From contig NZ_PQCF01000032.1 in NCBI RefSeq assembly GCF_002964765.1, positions 62,001 to 126,000 on the forward strand: DNA of 64,000 bases. The letters are read 5' to 3'. Of this stretch, positions 26,872-35,614 are shown one piece after another (the stretch's first letter is position 1; every line of letters begins with the position of its first letter). This DNA comes from Pseudoalteromonas sp. T1lg88. GTDB taxonomy: Bacteria > Pseudomonadota > Gammaproteobacteria > Enterobacterales > Alteromonadaceae. The notes beneath the pieces were generated by a model, which saw only the letters and a list, made by a program, of their open reading frames with translations, was not told where the DNA came from and did no database searches. A program made the position numbers and the translations under genes.

Positions 26872-27921
26872 CTAACCACTACACCTTTGATTATTTTTAG
26901 CCTGATCACATATTACATTGAGAATATTTTCACCGGCTTCTTTATATCCATTACTAGATAAATAGTCAGATATTTCAAACAGTGAATCTATGCCTTCTGA
27001 AGATTGATTAATCGTGAAAGCTATGTGCTTATTAAGTTCTTCAGTCGCATTTTCAGAAATAGCATAATGAGCTACTAACTTTTGCAAGGTTTCGATTGGA
27101 ACAGAAACCTTAAACCCAAACTTTTTAGATAAATCTGTATAGTGTTTTTTTAAACCGTTTAACCCTGAAGTTTTTACTTCGTAGGTTGGTTCCCAGCCCG
27201 CAAATGTTGATTGTAAAGCATATTGCATAGAAGAATGTTTAGTGGTTCTATGAGATTGCTCTGGGAATTTTTGGAATTCAAAAGAGCTTTTAGATAAGTT
27301 ACTTAACTTCTGAGTTAATTCAGTAAAAGGGTTTTGCATATGCTCACCTTCATTTGCGATGGTGATCGTAAGAGGAGCTTTCTTTTTTAAATCCTCAATT
27401 TTTGATTTGGATACCATATCTAAGATGTAATTATCGTCAAGAGAAGGACTGAAAGCGAAGTATTTAGAAAAACCAGGATTATTACTTAACCAATAATCTA
27501 AGACGAAACGGCCTGAATTAGAATGCCCAGATAGAATTGTATAAGGCGCAACTCGGTAATTATCATTAACAAAAGATACGACTTCTGTCGCAAGAAACTC
27601 AGCAAAGGGCGTTGTTTTTCCATTTTCAGGACTAAGTTCTTTTCCTCTACTTTCTATACCTACAACTATAAAGTTTGGAATTTGATCTTCTAATAGATCA
27701 ATAGTCGATAGGGTTGAAAGCATATCCCATTGACCGTGTAGTACGTATAATACTGGATACGAATTATCTTCATCGTGATATTTCTTTGGAAGTTTTATTA
27801 ATAAGTTTCTTTCTTCCCCAAGTGTATCGGACTTTAACTTAATTTCCTCAGCTAAAATTAAATCTGAGGCGAATGAAAACTGTGAACAAAGTAAAACAAA
27901 ACTAAAAATAAATACTCTCAT
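26872..27921 (-). CDS. Secreted alpha/beta-hydrolase (esterase-D-like), probable gene cassette
   Basis: 349 aa with a signal peptide (MRVFIFSFVLLCSQFSFAS). Alpha/beta-hydrolase of the putative-esterase (EsteraseD/IroE-like) family: YPVLYVLHGQWDML, nucleophile Ser in SGHSNSGRFV, later SHRTTKH holding the likely catalytic His. The last 100 residues are helical and TPR-like. Clear GGAG ribosome site 8 nt before ATG. The gene is much richer in A/T than its neighbours, and an attC-like site follows its stop codon, so it looks acquired as an integron cassette. Related proteins cleave siderophores or esters; the substrate is unknown. Confidence 0.82.
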   Translation of the reverse strand: MRVFIFSFVLLCSQFSFASDLILAEEIKLKSDTLGEERNLLIKLPKKYHDEDNSYPVLYVLHGQWDMLSTLSTIDLLEDQIPNFIVVGIESRGKELSPENGKTTPFAEFLATEVVSFVNDNYRVAPYTILSGHSNSGRFVLDYWLSNNPGFSKYFAFSPSLDDNYILDMVSKSKIEDLKKKAPLTITIANEGEHMQNPFTELTQKLSNLSKSSFEFQKFPEQSHRTTKHSSMQYALQSTFAGWEPTYEVKTSGLNGLKKHYTDLSKKFGFKVSVPIETLQKLVAHYAISENATEELNKHIAFTINQSSEGIDSLFEISDYLSSNGYKEAGENILNVICDQAKNNQRCSG

Positions 27922-28797
27922 TTATAACTCTCCATGTTGATGAAACTCTAGGAATATAACAATTTAATATCGAGCGATTGGGTCGTTTTTCTGCCGCAAT
28001 CTGTCTCGTTTTTGTCCTATGACCATTGATAGCAAATTTAGGAAGTACTTACCAGCATTGAAGTTACGCTACATTGCTCTAAACGTGGACACGACAAAAA
28101 CGACCCATTGGATCGTTTCCTGACTATAGGGGAAACTCAACGACTATGGACGCATACACTGTGATTTCGGTGGAAGGATGAACGTCCGATCCTCGCTTTA
28201 ATCAGATTTACAGTTTGCGTTAACCTAAATTGAAACGCAGATTTATCAGCTAAACCCCCTTACATTGCATCCGAAACGCGATGCGAGAAGAGTAATCGCC
28301 CGCAGGGCTGAAAGCGGAAATAAGAGAGTGAACAATTTCACTCTCGCCGCTTGAAGGTGACGAACTCAGCGAGGAGGGGGCAGCGGGGGAAAGCGTGCTC
28401 AGGGCATGGACGCCCTGTGCGCGCTGGTTACGTTCACTTCTCGAAGCGCGTTGAGGAAATAATGCAATGTTGGGTTACGGAGGGTTAAAAGTATGTGCAA
28501 GCCATTCATCCTTGAAGCGGGGCTCCTGTCGGCCTCCTTGCCTCCACCTCCTCGCGCTGCGAAGCCGTGCTTCGGTCGCTCGTCGCCCACCGCGACAAGA
28601 TCTAACTTATTAATTGCATTAGCATCTGTGCAAAAGATTCATTCCTGAACAGAAGTTTCTATTCGTGTTGAAGTTGCGGCGTCTCCGTTACTAGTAGAGC
28701 TTGAACCTTCAAGACCAATAAATACGACTAAGGATGTAGTTGCATTTATACCCAAACGCATGTTTACTGGTACGATGAGTGCTTAAGGAGAAGAACA
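27922..28797. other. 876-bp gene-poor accessory region
   Basis: No credible gene. GGAATATAACAA (27951-27962) is the exact reverse complement of TTGTTATATTCC at 26857-26868, on the other side of the esterase gene. GGGTCGTTTTT (27980-27990) pairs with AAAAACGACCC (28096-28106); the imperfect arms extend to about 20 bp. A perfect 9-bp hairpin GAGAGTGAA/TTCACTCTC lies at 28324-28345. A GC-richer segment (28350-28600) carries a 63-codon minus-strand frame that I do not accept as a gene. It looks like the debris of mobile or cassette DNA. Confidence 0.5.
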
Positions 28798-29271
28798 ATG
28801 ACTGCACCCCCTTTATTACGTACCTATCAAAAGTTCACTAAGTGGCCCTGTGGGCACTGGCTGTTTTCAAAGGCCGTCTGTGCGAAAGCGCCGTATTTTT
28901 CATCTATTAAACCAGCTATTAGTGAGCTGATGCCAGGCAAGTGTGTGGCTAAGGTGAAAAACCGCCGTGCCGTGCATAACCATATCGGTACTATACATGC
29001 GATTGCCCAGTGTAATTTGGCCGAGTTGGTGGCCGGAGTGATGACGGATGCGACCGTGCCCCATAAAACCCATCGCTGGATCCCCAAGGGAATGACGGTG
29101 GAGTATTTAAATAAGGTGGATACCGATATGCAGGCAACGGCGAAAATTCCTATGCCCCATCAATGGTTCGATAAAGAAGACTTAGTGGTGCCGGTAGAGA
29201 TAGTGAATATGCGTGGAGAGTTGGTGTTTCGCGCGGCCGTTACCATGTACATCACCGCGCGAAAAAAGTAG
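28798..29271 (+). CDS. DUF4442 hotdog-fold thioesterase-like protein
   Basis: 157-aa protein of the DUF4442 family, related to PaaI/YiiD-type hotdog acyl-CoA thioesterases. Marks: PGKCVAKVKNRRAVHNHIGT (near 44-63), where the Asn-His-x-x-Gly-Thr pattern lies in the substrate site, followed by a helix AIAQCNLAELVAG and the strands RWIPKGMTVEYL. The substrate is unknown. AAGGAG is 7 nt before ATG. It lies at the right edge of the accessory island and converges on the bactofilin gene. Confidence 0.85.
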   Translation: MTAPPLLRTYQKFTKWPCGHWLFSKAVCAKAPYFSSIKPAISELMPGKCVAKVKNRRAVHNHIGTIHAIAQCNLAELVAGVMTDATVPHKTHRWIPKGMTVEYLNKVDTDMQATAKIPMPHQWFDKEDLVVPVEIVNMRGELVFRAAVTMYITARKK

Positions 29272-29274
29272 CCG

Positions 29275-29703
29275 TTAAGATTCGGCTACCAAGGCTTCTT
29301 CATCATTGCTGACAAGCGATAATGTTTCTTGTTGGTTAAGCTGTTTGATTTGCCCTTCCATCTGCGCGCCAGCGGCGATGCTCAGGGTGTTGTGGAACAC
29401 ATCGCCCTGAACCTGTGCAGAGCTTTCAATTGCCACCTTATTGGCGCGAATTGAACCGCTTACACGACCACGTATAGTCACTTCACCGGCTTCAACACTG
29501 CCCTCTACATGGCCTTGGCTGCCAATCATTAACACCTCGGCTTTAATATCACCCTCGATGCGACCATCAAGTTGTACTTCGCCTTGGCTGAACAGTGAGC
29601 CGGTTAGGCGCACATCTGCGGAAATTAATGAGGGGGTACTGCTATTTTTATTATTATTCACAACGGGACTACTCTTCTGTGTATCTTTGTTCTTTGAAAA
29701 CAT
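29275..29703 (-). CDS. Bactofilin (polymer-forming cytoskeletal protein)
   Basis: 142 aa. A charged, disordered N-terminus (about 1-27) is followed by a right-handed beta-helix of short repeats (DVRLTGSLFSQGEVQLDGRI, then GDIKAEVLMIGSQGHVEGSV and similar) to about residue 118. Bactofilins polymerise without nucleotide and place cell-wall enzymes on the membrane. Its 5' end overlaps the M23 peptidase gene by 35 bp, so translation is likely coupled. That gene pairing is known for bactofilins that shape cells through M23 endopeptidases. Confidence 0.92.
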   Translation of the reverse strand: MFSKNKDTQKSSPVVNNNKNSSTPSLISADVRLTGSLFSQGEVQLDGRIEGDIKAEVLMIGSQGHVEGSVEAGEVTIRGRVSGSIRANKVAIESSAQVQGDVFHNTLSIAAGAQMEGQIKQLNQQETLSLVSNDEEALVAES

Positions 29704-30781
29704 CGGTTAATGCCTTGGTGATTTTGACCGGATTGATATGTTTATTATTGTGCAACACTTCGTAATGGAGGTGAGTTGCGGTACTGCGACCGGTGCTTCC
29801 CATTAAGGCGATGACCTCCCCCTTAGTGACGAGATCTCCACGCTTAACGTGAATTTTATTTAAATGCCCAAAGCGCGTGGTAAAGCCATTGGCATGCTCT
29901 ATTTCAATAAAACGCCCATAACCACCGTTACGCCCGGCTCGCACTACGGTTCCATCCGCAGGGGCAAAAATTTCAGTGTTACGCCATGCCGCCAAGTCTA
30001 CACCTTTGTGCATAGCGCGACGACCATTCATGGGATCCTTACGCAGGCCGAAGCTGCTGGAAATATAGTAATCTGCTGCAGGTAACATATGCGGCACCTG
30101 CGCCAACATGGACTCTAGCTGGTTAAGGGTCAACAGCTTATCGACCACGCTGAGTGAGCTGGTGTCCTGCTCATCGGTATCGAGTAATTCCAGCGGGCCG
30201 CCCTGAGCCACCTGCTCCTCGCTTTTAGCGATCAGCTCATCCATCACAGTGCTGGGTAGGCCTGCACGGGCAATGGCAGCACCAAGCATTTGTTCACGCT
30301 TGACTATGGCTTGGTCGAGTAGGGAGAAGGTGTCGTATTGACGCTGCTGTAGCGTTGCTAAACGCTCATCGACACCAGTATCCGCCGAAGGCGTATCGCT
30401 GGCCTCAAAGGGAATACCTTGTTCCGGCAACAAAGATGCGGGCAAGGAAGCCAGTACATTCTGTGTCAGTTGCTGGCGTTGCTCCAGTTGGCTCAACTGG
30501 GCAATAAATTGCTCTTGTTGCTGCTTTGCCGCAGCGATTTGCTGACGCAATTGCTCATTTTCAGCAACCACATCGCCGCTGCTTAATTGCAATGCGCTTT
30601 GCTGCCAGAAGTTATAAGCACCAAAAGAGGCAAGTGAAGCAACACATACGAAAGCACTAAGCGCCATGGTGCACTGCTTTTTGGTGGTTAGCTCAACCAC
30701 TTTCACTTCACCCTCTTGGCGAATTAAGAGCTGCCGTGCAGGGAAGTGCTTAGTAATAAAGTATGATAGATTAAACTTCAT
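29669..30781 (-). CDS. Membrane-anchored M23 peptidoglycan endopeptidase
   Basis: 370 aa. A cytosolic N-terminus (1-37) precedes one membrane helix (about 38-58), then a Gln-rich coiled coil (about 72-115) and linker. The LytM/M23 domain is at about 240-350: SSFGLRKDPMNGRRAMHKGVDLA (first zinc ligands His and Asp) and STATHLHYEVLHN (HxH). The conserved zinc residues are present, so it should cut peptidoglycan cross-links. The long cytosolic tail could reach the bactofilin encoded by the overlapping gene (29275-29703), which is inference. Confidence 0.92.
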   Translation of the reverse strand: MKFNLSYFITKHFPARQLLIRQEGEVKVVELTTKKQCTMALSAFVCVASLASFGAYNFWQQSALQLSSGDVVAENEQLRQQIAAAKQQQEQFIAQLSQLEQRQQLTQNVLASLPASLLPEQGIPFEASDTPSADTGVDERLATLQQRQYDTFSLLDQAIVKREQMLGAAIARAGLPSTVMDELIAKSEEQVAQGGPLELLDTDEQDTSSLSVVDKLLTLNQLESMLAQVPHMLPAADYYISSSFGLRKDPMNGRRAMHKGVDLAAWRNTEIFAPADGTVVRAGRNGGYGRFIEIEHANGFTTRFGHLNKIHVKRGDLVTKGEVIALMGSTGRSTATHLHYEVLHNNKHINPVKITKALTDVFKEQRYTEE

Positions 30782-30970
30782 AAGGACAAATTACTGATAA
30801 AAACCCTGCTAAGATAACAAGGTGAGTTTAAAAATCCAGCAAAAAATTGTAATTGACCGCAAAAAAAAGCAGCTTATCGTGGTCAAAAGCACGAAAGCTG
30901 CATTTTTATTAGTTATCCTTCCAAGCTAGATAAGCCGTCAACTGGGAAGGGGAAACTACCTGGCAATCTA

Positions 30971-32281
30971 TTAGTTGGCAGGTAAAACGGTGGCGCGACA
31001 TTCGCCGAAGCCGATGCGTGCGAAGCCTTGCTTCTCACACCAGCCGCGCATGATCACGGTATCGCCGTCTTCCAGGAACTTACGGCTTTCACCGTTACCC
31101 AGGTCAAGCGACTCTTTACCGCCGCGCGATAGCTCAAGTAGCGAGCCCGCTTCTTCATGCTCAGGACCAGACTGAGTGCCCGAACCCAGCATATCACCGG
31201 CGTTAAAGTTACAGCCGTTTACTGTGTGGTGCGCAACCATTTGCGCTACTGTCCAGTATGAATGCTTAAAGCTTGATTGTGACAGCTTGGCCGCTGGCGT
31301 GCCTTCGGCGCGCATTTTTTCGGTCTCTACCGCTACATCCATTTGAATATCAAGGGCACCTTGTTCACGGTTTTTGGCCGATTCCAGGTACTCAAGCGGT
31401 TGCGGCTCGTTCTCGTCGCGAGTCCAGGCCAAGCGATAAGGTACAAGCGCTTCATTGGTCACAACCCAAGGAGATACGGTTGAAGCGAAGTTTTTCGCCA
31501 GGAATGGGCCTAGCGGCTGATATTCCCAGGCTTGTAAATCACGCGCCGACCAATCGTTAAATAGGCAGAAGCCAAATACGTGCTCGTCTGCATCATCAAG
31601 CGCGATTGACTCGCCCAGCTCGTTACCCTTACCAAGGTAAATACCCAGCTCTAGCTCGTAGTCCAGACGCTTACAAGGGCCGAAAGTCGGTGTATCCGCA
31701 TCCGGAGCCTTAGTTTGGCCCTTAGGACGAGGGAAGGTTTGACCGCTCACGCCTATGCTTGAAGCACGGCCGTGGTAACCGATTGGTACCCACTTGTAGT
31801 TAGGCAGTAAAGGGTTGTCCGGACGGAACAGGCTGCCTACCGCTGTGGCGTGGTAGATAGAAGTATAAAAGTCGGTGTAGTCGCCGATATGACATGGCAG
31901 GTCATATTCTACTTCTGTTTGGGCAATCAAAGCGTCGCTTAGTGCTTGCTCGTGCTTGCTACCCGTGCGCAATGCTTGTGAAAGCGCAAGACGCAGTGCC
32001 GACCAGTGCGCCTGACCCATGGCCATAAAGGCATTTAGACTGGTTTGTGACGCGGCTTCAACGGCTTCTTGGGCAAGACCGCTGAAAATGCCGAGTTTGG
32101 CCACGGCGGCTAAGTCTACTACCTGATCACCAATGGCGACGCCACCACGGAATGCTTCGCTGCTACCGGCGCGGCGAAAGGTGGCAAAAGGCAAGTTTTG
32201 GATTGGGAAATCAGTTTTGCCGTCGTTCGCAGAGCTGACCCAGCTGGTCAGATTAATATCGTGCGTTTCATTGAGTTGCAT
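30971..32281 (-). CDS. fahA: Fumarylacetoacetase
   Basis: Last enzyme of tyrosine/homogentisate breakdown: cleaves fumarylacetoacetate to fumarate and acetoacetate. 436 aa, the full eukaryote-like FAH length. Marks: DYTDFYTSIYHATAVGSLFRP (catalytic His), LDYELELGIYLGKGNE (metal ligands Glu), FGFCLFNDWSARDLQAWEYQPLGPFLAKNF, and GDMLGSGTQSGPE. Ribosome site AAGGA before ATG. hppD lies 130 bp upstream on the same strand, but a terminator intervenes, so it may have its own promoter. Confidence 0.95.
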   Translation of the reverse strand: MQLNETHDINLTSWVSSANDGKTDFPIQNLPFATFRRAGSSEAFRGGVAIGDQVVDLAAVAKLGIFSGLAQEAVEAASQTSLNAFMAMGQAHWSALRLALSQALRTGSKHEQALSDALIAQTEVEYDLPCHIGDYTDFYTSIYHATAVGSLFRPDNPLLPNYKWVPIGYHGRASSIGVSGQTFPRPKGQTKAPDADTPTFGPCKRLDYELELGIYLGKGNELGESIALDDADEHVFGFCLFNDWSARDLQAWEYQPLGPFLAKNFASTVSPWVVTNEALVPYRLAWTRDENEPQPLEYLESAKNREQGALDIQMDVAVETEKMRAEGTPAAKLSQSSFKHSYWTVAQMVAHHTVNGCNFNAGDMLGSGTQSGPEHEEAGSLLELSRGGKESLDLGNGESRKFLEDGDTVIMRGWCEKQGFARIGFGECRATVLPAN

Positions 32282-32352
32282 GAGTTATTCCTTTTGCTAA
32301 AGCTTTTATCTGTTATTGAGCCAAGAATAAAAAAAACAAGGGCTCGGAACTT

Positions 32353-32391
32353 AAAAAAGCAGTGCCCACACAAAGGTGGACGCTGCTTTTT
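32353..32391 (-). terminator. Terminator between hppD and fahA
   Basis: AAAAAGCAG (32354-32362)/CTGCTTTTT (32383-32391) with a partly paired interior (CCCAC/GTGG). On the minus strand it ends in a T-run, so it should limit read-through from hppD into fahA. Confidence 0.75.
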
Positions 32392-32411
32392 GGCGCTAGA
32401 TTTGGGGGCGC

Positions 32412-33458
32412 TTAGATAACGCCACGGCGCTCTTGGTCACGCTCGATAGACTCGAACAGAGCCTGGAAGTTACCTTCACCGAAGCCGCCATCATCAACAC
32501 GCTGGATCATCTCAATGAAGATAGGACCAAATAGGTTCTTGGTGAAGATTTGTAGCAGGTAACAATCTTCGCTTTGGCTATCTACCAGGATCTGGTGCTG
32601 TTTGATCTTCTCTTTATCTTCTTTAACCCAAGGAACACGGTCGAAGATGGTGTCGTAGTAGTGATCTACGATATCCAAGGTCGCGATGTTGCTTTGATCA
32701 AGTTTATCAAGTGAGGCGACAAGATCGTCAGTAAGGAAGGCTAAGTGCTGTACACCCGGGCCATTGTACTCGTTTAGGTACTCATCGATCTGGTTGTTGT
32801 TGTTGTCTTTACCTTCGTTGATTGGAATCGAGAAGGTGCCACATGGTGATTTAAGGGCGTAAGACAATAGGGCTGTTTTTTGACCTTTGATGTCGAAGTA
32901 ACGTACTTCGGTAAAGCCAAATACGTCTTTGTAGAAGTTAGCCCATGTTTCCATCGTACCCTTGTACACATTGTTGGTCAGGTGGTCGATGCGGATAAAG
33001 CCTTTGCTTTCTACTACATTTTGGTCTTCTAGGTCTACGAAGTCAGTGTCGTAGATGCTGCCCTTGTCACCGAACTGGTCGATGAAATAAATCAGGCTGT
33101 CGCCGATACCGTAGATAGCAGGGTAAGGCATGTCTTTGTGCGTTGAATCGGTTGCAGGCTTTGCACCGCGCTCAACGGCAGTGTCGAATGCTTTTTGTGC
33201 ATCTTCTACACGCCAACCCATAGAACAAATGGCCGGACCGTGGCTCTTAGCAAACTCTGCAGAGAAGCCGCCGCGCTCGTTGTTCAATAGGAAATGAATG
33301 TCGTTTTGGTTGTAGTAAAGGATGTCTTTATCTTTGAATTTCTTTAACTTTGAAAAGCCAAAGTCGGTAAAGATCTTGTCCATATAGTCCGCATCTGGTG
33401 TTGCGTACTCGGTAAACTCGATGCCCTTAAGGCCTAATGGGTTATTTACTTCACTCAT
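32412..33458 (-). CDS. hppD: 4-Hydroxyphenylpyruvate dioxygenase
   Basis: Converts 4-hydroxyphenylpyruvate to homogentisate with Fe(II) and O2. 348 aa, two VOC-type halves. Iron ligands are His159 (RIDHLTNNV), His238 (GVQHLAFLT) and Glu316 (GPIFIEMIQR). GGAG precedes ATG 33458. About 165 bp upstream lies TGTAAA-N6-TGTACG (33622-33639), a weak match to the TyrR box, and tyrR is 2.2 kb away. hmgA and maiA, the enzymes between HPPD and FAH, are not in the window. Confidence 0.96.
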   Translation of the reverse strand: MSEVNNPLGLKGIEFTEYATPDADYMDKIFTDFGFSKLKKFKDKDILYYNQNDIHFLLNNERGGFSAEFAKSHGPAICSMGWRVEDAQKAFDTAVERGAKPATDSTHKDMPYPAIYGIGDSLIYFIDQFGDKGSIYDTDFVDLEDQNVVESKGFIRIDHLTNNVYKGTMETWANFYKDVFGFTEVRYFDIKGQKTALLSYALKSPCGTFSIPINEGKDNNNNQIDEYLNEYNGPGVQHLAFLTDDLVASLDKLDQSNIATLDIVDHYYDTIFDRVPWVKEDKEKIKQHQILVDSQSEDCYLLQIFTKNLFGPIFIEMIQRVDDGGFGEGNFQALFESIERDQERRGVI

Positions 33459-33676
33459 GATTTAGCTCCACTTGCTGTGTGTTTGGCTAGGCTCTAGCGG
33501 TAAAGGTCGTTGCTGAAAATAAAGCGCCGCCATTGCCATCAAGCCATAATTGTTTGAGCGCATAATCGGAGAATTTGTTCGAAAGCGAAAGAGTGGGGGG
33601 CTAATTAACTAATGGGTTAAGTGTAAATAAAGGTGTACGATATCCTGCTGGTGTAAGCTTTTCGTTAAATCGGGTA

Positions 33677-33702
33677 ATAAAAAAGGCGCCTAAGGCGCCT
33701 TT
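33677..33702 (-). terminator. Terminator of the POT transporter gene
   Basis: AAAGGCGCC (33682-33690)/GGCGCCTTT (33694-33702), TAA loop, followed by a T-run on the minus strand. Confidence 0.88.
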
Positions 33703-33721
33703 CTTGACTTCTATGGAAGAA

Positions 33722-35191
33722 TTACTGCTTCTCACCTGTGAGTTCTAATTCTTCTTCTAGCAGCTGCTCTTCGTCATGCGTACCTTCTGCACCATGCATC
33801 CAGTCAACTAGCTTGTCAGCCATTAACCATAAGCAGATACCAGCGAGGAACGCCATGATGGCCACGCCACCGAAGGTGCTTAATGGGCCAGCATCACCAA
33901 CCAGCTTACCGATTTCAGCGGCCGCGTAGTTACCGATACCCGAGAAGAAGAACCACATACCCATAAGGAGTGAGGTGTACTTCAGTGGCGCTAGCTTAGA
34001 TACCATAGACAGACCGATAGGCGATAAACATAGCTCACCCATGGTGTGGAATACATAGGCCATAACTAACCAGATCACATGGGCTTTGGTATTGGCATCG
34101 TCACCGATTTGCAGTGCCGCACCCACCATGGAGATAAAGCCCAGGCCAAGGAAGAACATACCCAGGGCAAACTTGCGCGGTGAATCCGGCTCTCTATCAC
34201 CCATACGGATCCAGAAGCTGGCAAAAATAGGTGCTAGCAAGATGATGAAAATAGGGTTAACTGCTTGCAACCAGCTCGCCGGCATTTCCCAACCAAAGAA
34301 TACCAGGTCAGTTTTGTATTTAGCGAAAAGGTTCATTGAGCCCGCAGCCTGCTCGAAGCCGGCCCAGAAAATGATGGTGAAGAAGCTCATGATCAAAATT
34401 ACTTTGATGCGGTCACGCTCTTCATTAGTAAGAGGTTTTTTAGCAGCGCCTTGGTTGTCGTCACCGCCTTGCTTTGCCGCAGGCACGGTACCGATATTAC
34501 CCAGGTACTTGTTAGCAAGAGACAGCTGCAGGATAACACCAAGAAGCATACCTACACCGGCTGTTAAGAAGCCGTACTGGTAGTCAAATTTCTCACCGAT
34601 AGAGCCAACTACGAAGTAGCCCAGGATAGAGCCCAGGTTGATACCCATGTAGAAGATGGTAAATGCGCCATCGCGACGTTTGTCACCTTCAGAGTAAAGG
34701 TCGCCTACCATGGTCGAGATATTTGGTTTGAAGAAACCGTTACCGATAATAAGTAGACCAAGACCCAGGTACATAAATTCAAGCTCTAGGCCTGGAACCA
34801 TGGCATGCGGTGTACCCAGGGCAAATTGACCCAGGGCCATGATCACACCACCTGTGATAATGGCTTTACGCTGGCCCGAGATGTTATCTGCAAACCAACC
34901 GCCAAGTACTGGCGTTACATATACTAAGAAGGCATAGAAACCCAAGATGCTCAGGGCATTTGAATTCAATGCTTTTTGATATTCTTCGTCGGCGCCTGCT
35001 GACATTGGGTCGATGCCGAAGTAGGACATATCCCAGCCCATGGCGGCAGCGGTAGCAATAGTAGAAAGGTAAAGCACGAAAATACCGCGCATACCGTAGT
35101 AGCTCATGCGTTCCCACATTTCTGTGAAGAACAGCAGGAAGAGCCCCTTAGGGTGACCTAGAAAATCACCTGTTTTTGGTACTGAACTCAT
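33722..35191 (-). CDS. POT/PTR-family proton-coupled peptide transporter
   Basis: Inner-membrane importer of di- and tripeptides, 489 aa with about 14 helices. The proton-coupling ExxER motif is in FTEMWERMSYYGMRG (about 23-37). The PTR2 signature regions are GGWFADNISGQRKAII and FTIFYMGINLGS, and the second half has GFEQAAGSMNLFAKYK. It fits DtpA/DtpB-like carriers. The long hydrophilic C-terminal tail is Glu-rich (EEQLLEEELEL). Divergent from tyrR, and probably linked to the secreted proteases by function. AGGA precedes ATG. Confidence 0.94.
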   Translation of the reverse strand: MSSVPKTGDFLGHPKGLFLLFFTEMWERMSYYGMRGIFVLYLSTIATAAAMGWDMSYFGIDPMSAGADEEYQKALNSNALSILGFYAFLVYVTPVLGGWFADNISGQRKAIITGGVIMALGQFALGTPHAMVPGLELEFMYLGLGLLIIGNGFFKPNISTMVGDLYSEGDKRRDGAFTIFYMGINLGSILGYFVVGSIGEKFDYQYGFLTAGVGMLLGVILQLSLANKYLGNIGTVPAAKQGGDDNQGAAKKPLTNEERDRIKVILIMSFFTIIFWAGFEQAAGSMNLFAKYKTDLVFFGWEMPASWLQAVNPIFIILLAPIFASFWIRMGDREPDSPRKFALGMFFLGLGFISMVGAALQIGDDANTKAHVIWLVMAYVFHTMGELCLSPIGLSMVSKLAPLKYTSLLMGMWFFFSGIGNYAAAEIGKLVGDAGPLSTFGGVAIMAFLAGICLWLMADKLVDWMHGAEGTHDEEQLLEEELELTGEKQ

Positions 35192-35614
35192 TAAAAATAC
35201 TTCCTAACTTACAAATTTATTATTTTGCAATGCTGGGCATCGCTGCTATTTGTGAGGCCTTATTATTGTTGCTTTTGCTACTGTAAACCTCAGGTGAAAC
35301 CTTGGATGGAAACCCTTGATGAACCCAGATAGCTGGCCTGTATCGGCAGGATAAAAGAGCGGCAAACTACCTGGCTGGTAGCGCGGGCGCCACTTTATCC
35401 TAGCGACAAACGCGCCACAGTATACATACCCACTGGCATCAGGGGAAGAGTTATGAATTAACGATAAATGAACCATTATGTGCAGAGGACGTCACGCCTC
35501 GGCAATATGGCATTAGCAAGTTTGTGCAGTAATCTTTACAATTTGCTACCCAATTATTGCTAATTTAGCGTATGATTGCGCCAGCCACACAGATAAACCG
35601 CGACTGAGGAACAC
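35192..35614. other. Divergent control region between POT transporter and tyrR
   Basis: 423 bases without a gene, holding the promoters of two divergent genes. The TyrR-box candidate at 35523-35540 is the only recognisable operator. The part 35240-35480 is without obvious signals. Confidence 0.5.
35523..35540 (+). promoter_or_regulatory. Candidate TyrR box upstream of tyrR
   Basis: TGTGCA-N6-TTTACA matches 10 of 12 positions of the E. coli TyrR box TGTAAA-N6-TTTACA. It lies 75 bp before the tyrR start, which fits autoregulation as known in E. coli. Confidence 0.55.

Noticed and set aside
27951..28080. attC in the opposite direction starting at GGAATATAACAA
   Set aside because: The R''-like start is there, but no matching stem or R' end follows.
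28399..28590. 63-codon minus-strand frame in the accessory gap
   Set aside because: Low-complexity, GC-skewed translation (AARGGGGKEADR), no ribosome site and no family; probably part of a repeat.
34086..34583. 165-codon frame antisense to the POT transporter
   Set aside because: Shadow of the real transporter gene; basic, proline-rich translation with no family.
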